NCBI GenBank assembly: GCA_025934595.1
Contig: JAICXU010000262.1
Span: 1-5,638, forward strand
Direction of reading: 5' to 3'
DNA from: Polyangiaceae bacterium
GTDB lineage: Bacteria > Myxococcota_A > Polyangia > Polyangiales > Polyangiaceae
DNA length: 5,638 nucleotides
Shown: one piece after another, positions 1-4,733 of the stretch
How the letters are laid out: the number at the start of each line of letters is the position of its first letter
Numbering within the stretch: position 1 is the stretch's first letter
Made by a program: the position numbers and the translations under genes
Notes under the pieces: generated by a model
What the model saw: only the letters and a program-made list of their open reading frames with translations
Database searches by the model: none
What the model was told of the DNA's origin: nothing

Positions 1-411
1 AGCCTCTCGGCGACGGGCCTTCCGCACAAGAACGACATCGCGCTCCCGGTGAGCGAGCTCGAGACGTTTTGTGCGACCTTCGAATCGATCTTCCGCGAGC
101 GCTACCCCGGTTGGGAGATTTGTCTCTTCGGTCACATCGGCGACGGCAACTTGCACGTGAACGTGATGAAGCCGAACGGCATGGGCAAGGAGGAATTTTT
201 GGACAAGACGCACGAAGCGGATCGGGCCCTCTTCGAGCTCGTACGCGCGCATCACGGCAGCGTGTCGGCCGAGCACGGCATCGGTCTGCTCAAAAAAGAT
301 TTCCTCGGCTACTCACGATCGCCCGAAGAAATGGCTGTTTTACGAGCTACGAAGCGCGCGCTCGATCCGCTCGGAATCTTGAATCCGGGAAAAATTTTCG
401 ACGTCGGGTGA
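1..411 (+). CDS. FAD-linked oxidase, C-terminal part (GlcD / D-LDH / D-2-hydroxyglutarate dehydrogenase family), 5' truncated
   Basis: This is the last 136 codons of a gene entering from the left edge in frame 1, with TGA at 409-411. The fragment carries the hallmarks of the FAD-oxidase C-terminal (substrate) domain. It has a K-N-D-I-A-L-P stretch near codons 10-16, FGHIGDGNLHVN around codons 43-54 (two His thought to take part in metal/substrate binding), AEHGIG around codons 92-97, and the closing LDPLGILNPGKIF. Family members oxidise 2-hydroxy acids (glycolate, D-lactate, D-2-hydroxyglutarate) and pass electrons from FAD to a quinone, cytochrome or electron-transfer flavoprotein. The missing N-terminal half would hold the FAD-binding PP-loop. 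A GTG at 49 could look like a start, but the conserved residues before it show the gene begins upstream. The fragment does not decide between the subfamilies. The next gene is convergent and ends 3 bases after this stop. Confidence 0.9.
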   Translation, partial: SLSATGLPHKNDIALPVSELETFCATFESIFRERYPGWEICLFGHIGDGNLHVNVMKPNGMGKEEFLDKTHEADRALFELVRAHHGSVSAEHGIGLLKKDFLGYSRSPEEMAVLRATKRALDPLGILNPGKIFDVG

Positions 412-443
412 GAGTCACGCGTCCCCGTTCACGCGAAAATTTT
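391..443. terminator. possible bidirectional terminator hairpin between convergent genes
   Basis: AAAATTTTCG (391-400) is matched by its exact reverse complement CGAAAATTTT (434-443). After a one-base bulge, 402-404 can pair with 431-433, and 405-408 (CGGG) with 424-427 (CCCG), leaving a loop of about 15 bases that holds both stop codons. A-rich left and T-rich right shoulders around a GC core suit a terminator used from both sides, and the convergent genes leave only 3 bases between stops. The stem has bulges and the T-run is only four bases, so the call is tentative. Confidence 0.35.
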
Positions 444-912
444 CATAGAGGCCGGTGGCAGGATCGAAGTCGATGCTGAAGAAGCAATCGCCGCCGTCTT
501 GGGCCTCGATGAGGACGCGCCTCCACATGGGGCTTTCGACGAGGGAGCGCAGCTGATCGAGATGCGAAGACGACTCGTGATCCAGCGCGTCGGGACAGAA
601 ATAGTTCAGATGCACGAGGCGCCGGCTGAAGGCCCCCGTTCCCAGAATCTGCCCATAGTAACCATCGAACTTCGCTGCAAGCGGCCCATCGTTCGCGAGA
701 AGAAAGTCTCGAACGCCGGCGTCCGCGCGCTGCGCTTCGCCACGCGAGACCCGCCAGTACGTCGAATGGTAATGCCCGTACCACGTTTGGTCCGGAAGGA
801 TGGCGCGGCGCTTGGCTTGGAGTGAAGACGAGCTACATCGCGCGAGCGCGCCGCACGCGACTACGAATGCGACGAACGAGCCAGCACCGATCGCGAGCGT
901 CGCTCGCTTCAA
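415..912 (-). CDS. predicted lipoprotein of unknown family, coupled to the upstream metalloprotease
   Basis: I do not recognise the family. The 165-residue product starts with a Lys-Arg pair and a hydrophobic stretch (about residues 4-19) ending in VVAC, an acceptable lipobox with Cys20 as the lipidated residue. A Ser/Cys-rich stretch (26-30) follows, then a mature domain rich in aromatics with WYGHYHSTYWRV (44-55) and FDGYYG (82-87). Two later Cys (106, 143) could form a disulphide. The only start giving a signal peptide is TTG at 912-910, immediately after the TGA of the metalloprotease (915-913), with AAGAG seven bases upstream as a weak ribosome site. No ATG lies near the signal sequence. 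Translation is therefore probably by termination-reinitiation from the protease, which makes the protein a likely partner (inhibitor, chaperone or substrate-binding subunit). That role is inferred from position only. An outer-membrane or surface location is likely, since the residue after Cys20 is Gly. Confidence 0.7.
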   Translation of the reverse strand: MKRATLAIGAGSFVAFVVACGALARCSSSSLQAKRRAILPDQTWYGHYHSTYWRVSRGEAQRADAGVRDFLLANDGPLAAKFDGYYGQILGTGAFSRRLVHLNYFCPDALDHESSSHLDQLRSLVESPMWRRVLIEAQDGGDCFFSIDFDPATGLYENFRVNGDA

Positions 913-2565
913 TCAGTAGCTCTTGACGAGCGTGCGCTCGGCACGCGCGCTTCCGACGTTCGTGACCTTGATCGACACAAAGCCGACCGGACCCTCGGGC
1001 ACGATGAGGAAGCCGCCGCCGCCGTGATCCAGCTTGTGGAGCTCGGCGGTCACCGTGAGCATCGTGTTGCCCTTCGCATCGAGGTACGTGACGGTGTGAT
1101 CGCCGGGCTGCGGCTTGTCGCGCATGTCGATCGCCTGGCCCCACGTGACGTTGCCGGCGCTGTCGATGTTCACGAAGCGATGAGCCTGCGGCGTCGCGAA
1201 CTTGAGCGGCGATCCGATCATGTCGGCGGCGCCGTTCACGGTCGCGACGCGCGCAGCGAGCGCCTGATACGTGTAGTCGCTCACCCACGTGGGCGGGCAG
1301 TAGCCCATCATGTCGCCGGTCTGCGACGGATCGATGAATTGCTTGCCGACGATGTCGTAGCCGACGACACCGATGCTGCCCTCTTGGCCTTGCGCGCCGT
1401 TGATGATGTACGAGCTCGGGAAGCTCGAATCGATGCCGCTCGCGCCGCATCCCGGCGCGTGATCGCGACCGTGAGCGTGGCCGACCTCGTGCGCCATCGT
1501 GAACGCCGTGTCGGTGCCGGTGTATCCGAGCCCCGTGCTGACGCGACCAGACGGATCGTCGGCGCTGGCGACGGTGCTGAGCCCCGCGATGCATCCTCCG
1601 CCGCAGAAAGAGCTGAACGACGACTTCGGGTCGAACGTGATCCAGTAGTAGACGTCGTCCGGCGGGTTGTCGCTCTCGCGGAGGCTCGTTCCCCACTCGA
1701 GGACGTTCTCGAATCCTTGCGAGCTCGTCGGCGCCACGGCATACGGCGCGTTTTCTTGCGCGTGCACGGTGATCTGCACGTCGGTCACCGGATAAATGCC
1801 GAACATCGTGTCGTGCAGAGTCTGCAGCTGCGAGCTCGACGTATCGGGCGCGTAGCCGCCGCTCACGACCGTGGGCACGACGACGATCTTGAGCGGGCCG
1901 GTGTCTTTCGCAGTCGTCGCGTCGACCGAGCCGTCCTGCGGATAGCGCGCGGTGCTCACGGTGCCGGAAGGCACGTTAGCTGCGCTCGTGTCGACGAGCG
2001 CGACGGAAAATTTGCCGCCGGTCACGAGGTCGGCGGCGGGCACGTCGAAGTTGATCGTCGAGCTCGGATCGTTCTCGGACGAAGCGCCGCTCACCGAAAG
2101 CGACTGCGAGATCTGATCGAGCGCCTTGCCCGCGCCGTCTTCGAAGCGAAGCTGCGCGTTGACGTTTCCGCTGAAGCCGCTGTGCGGTGAGACGAACACG
2201 CGAAAGAGCGCCGGACGACCCGCGACGACTGGCGTCTGGTGCGCCGCCGCCTTCGAAGCTTTGACGAGCTCGACCTCGGTGGCCTGGTAGACGTTGATGT
2301 CGGTGACGTCGACGCTTTGCTGAAGCTGCGTGGGCGCGGGAGGGACCACGCCGCCTCCGCCGTCTTTTCCGCCGCCACCGCTGCCCCCGCCGCCGTTGGA
2401 AGAATCATCACCGCCGCCGCCACCGCCGCCGCTCGAGTCGTCGCCGCTCGAGAAGCCGCTCGGTGCCGTGCCCGAGCACGCAGCGACGAGAATGATCAAC
2501 GAGCAACCGAAGGAATAGCGCACGAGCTTGTGCGCGTCTTGCCTGGTAGTCATGTTCGCTTTCAT
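913..2565 (-). CDS. secreted lipoprotein zinc metalloprotease (metzincin; M66-like)
   Basis: The 550-residue product has a type II signal peptide (hydrophobic residues about 19-29, lipobox VAAC, lipidated Cys30). Next is a low-complexity Gly/Ser/Asp tether (about 31-75) and a beta-rich N-terminal region (about 85-230) with 'VVAGRPALFRVFV' (113-125). The catalytic region holds HEVGHAHGRDH at 359-369, a full HExxHxxGxxH site: His359, His363 and His369 bind zinc and Glu360 is the base. It is followed by a Met-turn-like DMMGYC at 418-423, which defines a metzincin. The C-terminal 90 residues (about 461-550) look like a small beta domain. Cys321, 325, 373 and 423 may form disulphides. Architecture and motif suggest relatives of the StcE/M66 group, but the family assignment is unverified. 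The ATG at 2565 is chosen because GGAGG sits five bases upstream. Ser after the lipid Cys favours export to the outer membrane. It probably cleaves extracellular proteins; the substrate is unknown. Confidence 0.85.
   Translation of the reverse strand: MKANMTTRQDAHKLVRYSFGCSLIILVAACSGTAPSGFSSGDDSSGGGGGGGDDSSNGGGGSGGGGKDGGGGVVPPAPTQLQQSVDVTDINVYQATEVELVKASKAAAHQTPVVAGRPALFRVFVSPHSGFSGNVNAQLRFEDGAGKALDQISQSLSVSGASSENDPSSTINFDVPAADLVTGGKFSVALVDTSAANVPSGTVSTARYPQDGSVDATTAKDTGPLKIVVVPTVVSGGYAPDTSSSQLQTLHDTMFGIYPVTDVQITVHAQENAPYAVAPTSSQGFENVLEWGTSLRESDNPPDDVYYWITFDPKSSFSSFCGGGCIAGLSTVASADDPSGRVSTGLGYTGTDTAFTMAHEVGHAHGRDHAPGCGASGIDSSFPSSYIINGAQGQEGSIGVVGYDIVGKQFIDPSQTGDMMGYCPPTWVSDYTYQALAARVATVNGAADMIGSPLKFATPQAHRFVNIDSAGNVTWGQAIDMRDKPQPGDHTVTYLDAKGNTMLTVTAELHKLDHGGGGFLIVPEGPVGFVSIKVTNVGSARAERTLVKSY
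2341..2475 (-). repeat. low-complexity GGC-rich tract encoding the lipoprotein tether
   Basis: Within the protease gene, codons about 31-75 are runs of glycine codons broken by Ser, Asp and Asn. On the plus strand this reads as imperfect CCG/GCC triplet repeats, densest near 2409-2432. It gives a flexible linker between the lipid anchor and the folded protease. Such tracts can vary in length between strains by slippage in multiples of three. Confidence 0.7.
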
Positions 2566-2570
2566 GATCG

Positions 2571-2575
2571 CCTCC
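2571..2575 (-). promoter_or_regulatory. Shine-Dalgarno site of the metalloprotease
   Basis: GGAGG on the minus strand lies five bases before the ATG at 2565. It decides for this start over the in-frame ATG at 2553, which would be about 17 bases away from it. Confidence 0.75.
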
Positions 2576-2675
2576 GCGTGGCGCCACTACGTCCGGTAGC
2601 GCGCATACCTGCCGCGCGTCTTGAATGACCTCGAAGGGAGTTTCGCTTCGAGTACGGACAACTTCATAGCGCACG

Positions 2676-2685
2676 ACGAATTCGT
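2676..2685. repeat. perfect 10-bp palindrome ACGAATTCGT
   Basis: ACGAATTCGT equals its own reverse complement. It sits about 110 bases upstream of the protease start in non-coding DNA, where a regulator dimer could bind. A palindrome this short can arise by chance. Confidence 0.3.
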
Positions 2686-2723
2686 GAGCCACGGAAGCCG
2701 CACGCATGGAGTGCGATTTATCC

Positions 2724-2744
2724 GCAATTTCCCGCGAAAATTGC
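2724..2744. promoter_or_regulatory. 21-bp inverted repeat, candidate operator
   Basis: GCAATTT (2724-2730) and AAATTGC (2738-2744) are exact inverted copies around a 7-base centre (CCCGCGA). The dyad lies in non-coding DNA about 160 bases upstream of the protease start and next to the AT-rich patch that could hold its promoter. The 7-7-7 spacing is typical of binding sites for dimeric helix-turn-helix regulators. No run of T follows on either strand, so it is not a terminator. The regulator is unknown. Confidence 0.45.
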
Positions 2745-2785
2745 AGCGTCTCTGGCTTGCCATCGGGAGCGATCGCGCGTCGTCA

Positions 2786-2800
2786 GAAAGTTGCACTTTC
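2786..2800. repeat. 15-bp inverted repeat downstream of the acyl-CoA dehydrogenase unit
   Basis: GAAAGT (2786-2791) and ACTTTC (2795-2800) are exact inverted copies around TGC. The repeat lies about 20 bases beyond the minus-strand stop at 2821. It could be the stem of a weak terminator for that unit, but the stem is AT-rich, the loop is three bases and no T-run follows, so an operator is equally possible. Confidence 0.35.
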
Positions 2801-2820
2801 CATGTATGAATCGTCGCGCG

Positions 2821-3303
2821 TCAGGGAGCCTGCGTTCCCCATGTCGCTTCGATCGCGATGCCGCGCGCGCCGGAGTCGGCGTCGGCCGGCGGCAAAATCA
2901 AAAGACGAATCGGAGCGATCACGCAGAGGATCGCCGTCGCCGCCGCTTCTTTTTGCGAGAGCTTCGAGATGTTGAGACCGCCAACGGTGCCGCGATCGTC
3001 GATCTGCGCGACGACGCGAACCGCTCCCGGCACCAAATGATTTTGCGCCGCCTGGTCGCGCACGCAATCGTTCATTTGGTCGGCGACGCGATCGACCGCC
3101 GACGCTGCGACGGCCGCGGGCATTCCCCTGCCCTCCGCGAGCGCGACGACTCCGAGCGGGCGACGCGCGACGTACTCGTATCCGTCCTGCGTCTGATTTT
3201 TCGGATCGACGCGGACGTCGTGCGTCTCCGGCACGACGTCGCGACTGTTTCCGCAAGCGATCGTCGGAGCGAAAAGGAGCGCGACGATCGCCGCGACTCT
3301 CAT
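2821..3303 (-). CDS. small secreted protein/lipoprotein with a TonB/AgmX-like C-terminal pattern
   Basis: The 160-residue product begins with a short signal peptide (hydrophobic about 3-16) ending in TIAC. This is an imperfect lipobox (Thr at -3) with Cys17 as the possible lipid site. After a polar stretch (18-45), the C-terminal half (about 65-157) has a Cys (80), a beta-strand pattern 'VRVVAQIDDRGTVGGL' (95-110), a second Cys (127) and a late strand (149-155). That order (Cys, strand, D-x-x-G-x-V turn, Cys, strand) resembles the C-terminal domain of myxobacterial AgmX/PglI and TonB-like proteins; this is inferred by eye and unproven. The ATG at 3303 overlaps the dehydrogenase stop as ATGA, with no good ribosome site of its own, so translation is probably coupled. 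A much longer open frame runs upstream of this ATG, but it lies antiphase inside the dehydrogenase and is not coding. Confidence 0.75.
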   Translation of the reverse strand: MRVAAIVALLFAPTIACGNSRDVVPETHDVRVDPKNQTQDGYEYVARRPLGVVALAEGRGMPAAVAASAVDRVADQMNDCVRDQAAQNHLVPGAVRVVAQIDDRGTVGGLNISKLSQKEAAATAILCVIAPIRLLILPPADADSGARGIAIEATWGTQAP

Positions 3304-4442
3304 CCGCCGAGCACGTGCTTCGCGATCACGATGCGCTGAATCTGCGACGTGCCTTCGTAGATCTGGAGCACCTTCGCGTCGCGCATCAATTTCTCGACCG
3401 GATACTCCTTCATGAAGCCGTTGCCGCCGAAGACTTGCACCGCGTCGATCGCGGTCTGCATCGCGCTGTCGGCGCCGTACGCTTTCGCGTAGCTCGAGAT
3501 GATGGGATTGCGAATCCCCTTGTCGAGATTCCACGCTGCTTTGCGCACGAGGAGGCTCGTCGCCTCCACGCGGATCGCCATCTCGGCGATCATCTGCGCG
3601 ACGAGCTGATGTTGCCCGATGGGCACGCCGAAGGTCTTTCGTTCTTTCGCATACGCGATGCATTCGTCGAGACAGCGCCGCATGAGACCCGTCGCGATCG
3701 CGCCGATGTCGGGGCGCGTCTGATTGAACGTCTCCATCGCGATCTTGAATCCTTGTCCCGGAGGCGCGAGCACGTTGGCGGCCGGAATTTTCACGTCCTC
3801 GAGGGTGACCGTGCACGTCTCGCTCGCGCGCTGCCCGAGCTTGTCTTCGTGCTTGCCGACCTTCAGACCCGGCGTGCCGCGCGGAACGATGAACGCGCCG
3901 ATGCCTTTGTGACGTAGCGCCGGATCTTCGGTGGCGAAGACGGTGATGAACGCCGCCATGCCCGCGTTCGTGATGAATTGCTTCGTGCCGTTCAAGACGT
4001 ATCCGGTGCCGTCTTTGACCGCGCGCGTTTGCAATCCGGCGACGTCGCTGCCCGCGCCCGGCTCGGTCGTCGCGTAGCTCGCGAAGCACGGCTCGCTCGC
4101 GAGCATGCCGAGATATTTTTTCTTCTGCTCCTCATTTCCGGCGAGCCGGATGGGCGTGAGGCCGAGCGTGTTCGCGGTCATGCTCGTTTGGATGCCGGTG
4201 CATCCATACGCGAGCTCCTCGGTGATGAGCGAGGACTCGACGTCCGAGAGACCTGCGCCGCCATATTCGGCCGGCAGCGTCGGATTCACGAGGCCGACCT
4301 TCCACGCTTCCTCGAAGACGTCGCGCGGAAACCTCGACTCGCGATCGCACTGCGCCGCGACGGGGATGATGCGTTCCTTCGTGAAGCGACGCGCGGTGTC
4401 GATGAGGGCGCGCTGTTCTTCGGTGAGCTCGAAATCGATCAT
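3300..4442 (-). CDS. acyl-CoA dehydrogenase (medium/short-chain type)
   Basis: This 380-residue flavoenzyme is the normal length for the family. It removes hydrogens from C2-C3 of an acyl-CoA to give the trans-2-enoyl-CoA, passing electrons to electron-transfer flavoprotein; this is the first step of beta-oxidation or of branched-chain acyl-CoA breakdown. The N-terminal helical domain (about 1-115) is followed by the signature ATTEPGAGSD (124-133). The FAD-contacting ITNAG (157-161) leads into the beta domain. ERKTFG (267-272), QVFGGNGF (336-343) and EYPVEKLMRDAK (346-357) come next, then YEGTSQIQR (362-370), whose Glu363 is the catalytic base of the medium- and short-chain enzymes. Substrate length cannot be fixed by eye; the C-terminal half is very like medium-chain dehydrogenases. 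The ATG at 4442 has AAGGTG eight bases upstream. It is followed with an ATGA overlap by a small envelope protein. Confidence 0.95.
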   Translation of the reverse strand: MIDFELTEEQRALIDTARRFTKERIIPVAAQCDRESRFPRDVFEEAWKVGLVNPTLPAEYGGAGLSDVESSLITEELAYGCTGIQTSMTANTLGLTPIRLAGNEEQKKKYLGMLASEPCFASYATTEPGAGSDVAGLQTRAVKDGTGYVLNGTKQFITNAGMAAFITVFATEDPALRHKGIGAFIVPRGTPGLKVGKHEDKLGQRASETCTVTLEDVKIPAANVLAPPGQGFKIAMETFNQTRPDIGAIATGLMRRCLDECIAYAKERKTFGVPIGQHQLVAQMIAEMAIRVEATSLLVRKAAWNLDKGIRNPIISSYAKAYGADSAMQTAIDAVQVFGGNGFMKEYPVEKLMRDAKVLQIYEGTSQIQRIVIAKHVLGG

Positions 4443-4523
4443 GTGGAATACACCTTTAATAGAACGGGGCCGGCTGTTGCGTTTTGTCTCGTTGTCGCTT
4501 TGTGCTGCGAGCCAAGGCTGCGC

Positions 4524-4652
4524 TTACTCGCGCGAACGCCTCTTTTTCCGCTCGATCTCGCTGCGCACGGCACGTGCACCGAGCACGTATCCGGTAACCA
4601 TGCCGATCATGAAGACACCGGGGATGAAAATAATGTGCTCGATGGTGGGCAT
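4524..4652 (-). CDS. 42-residue single-pass membrane protein
   Basis: The frame runs from ATG at 4652 to TAA at 4524. The product has one hydrophobic segment (about residues 7-25, containing FIPGVFMIGMVTGYVLG), small-residue spacing G-x-x-x-G (17-21) that would suit helix packing, and a strongly basic tail (E-R-K-K-R-R-S-R). By the positive-inside rule the tail should face the cytoplasm. AGGG five bases upstream (4661-4658) can serve as ribosome site. Composition changes sharply at this ATG: upstream in the same frame is Arg-rich antisense of the kinase, and downstream is a clean membrane helix. The gene lies 81 bases before the acyl-CoA dehydrogenase on the same strand with no terminator visible between, so they are probably cotranscribed. 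Function is unknown; a membrane anchor or adaptor is one possibility. Confidence 0.65.
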   Translation of the reverse strand: MPTIEHIIFIPGVFMIGMVTGYVLGARAVRSEIERKKRRSRE

Positions 4653-4733
4653 GGGTACCCTGCGTGCTTTCGGGGCTGAGGCAGCTTCCTCATTCCATGG
4701 TGCGGAGTCCAGCGCAAAGGGGGGCCCTTCGTC
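4653..4733. promoter_or_regulatory. divergent intergenic region, presumed promoters
   Basis: These 81 bases separate the divergent starts of the 42-residue gene and the kinase, so both promoters must lie here or inside the neighbouring genes. I see no convincing -35/-10 pair or sigma-54 (-24/-12) element on either strand. Confidence 0.35.
4716..4724 (+). promoter_or_regulatory. Shine-Dalgarno site of the kinase
   Basis: AAAGGGGGG ends nine bases before the ATG at 4734 and supports that start. Confidence 0.6.

Larger units (their letters stand above)
2566..2820. promoter_or_regulatory. non-coding upstream region of the protease unit
   Basis: These 255 bases separate the start of the protease from the stop of the upstream minus-strand gene. 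Short open frames here start at poor codons, lack ribosome sites and show no protein-like composition, so I call no gene. The stretch is visibly more AT-rich than its surroundings around 2700-2750 and 2785-2810. It holds three dyads (2676-2685, 2724-2744, 2786-2800). A minus-strand ATAAAT-like -10 element overlaps 2715-2722, but no convincing -35 element accompanies it, so the promoter is not pinned down. Confidence 0.5.

Noticed and set aside
49..411. GTG at 49 as the start of the oxidase gene
   Set aside because: The 16 codons before it encode conserved family residues (H-K-N-D-I-A-L-P), so the gene continues past the left edge.
1024..2190. 388-codon open frame on the plus strand
   Set aside because: It is antisense to the metalloprotease, whose zinc motif and signal peptide are unmistakable. 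The product is Arg/His/Ala/Val-rich without domain-like pattern, as expected for a shadow frame in GC-rich DNA.
2330..2518. Proline-rich 62-residue frame on the plus strand
   Set aside because: It is the antisense reading of the Gly codon tract of the protease tether.
2587..2796. 69-residue minus-strand frame in the gap upstream of the protease
   Set aside because: It has a GTG start without a ribosome site, mixed composition with no hydrophobic or domain pattern, and it overlaps the dyads.
3304..4089. Long N-terminal extension of the 2821-3303 gene (frame open to 4089)
   Set aside because: It lies on the same strand but out of frame inside the acyl-CoA dehydrogenase. Its translation is Arg/His-rich noise that turns into a signal peptide exactly at the ATG overlapping the dehydrogenase stop.
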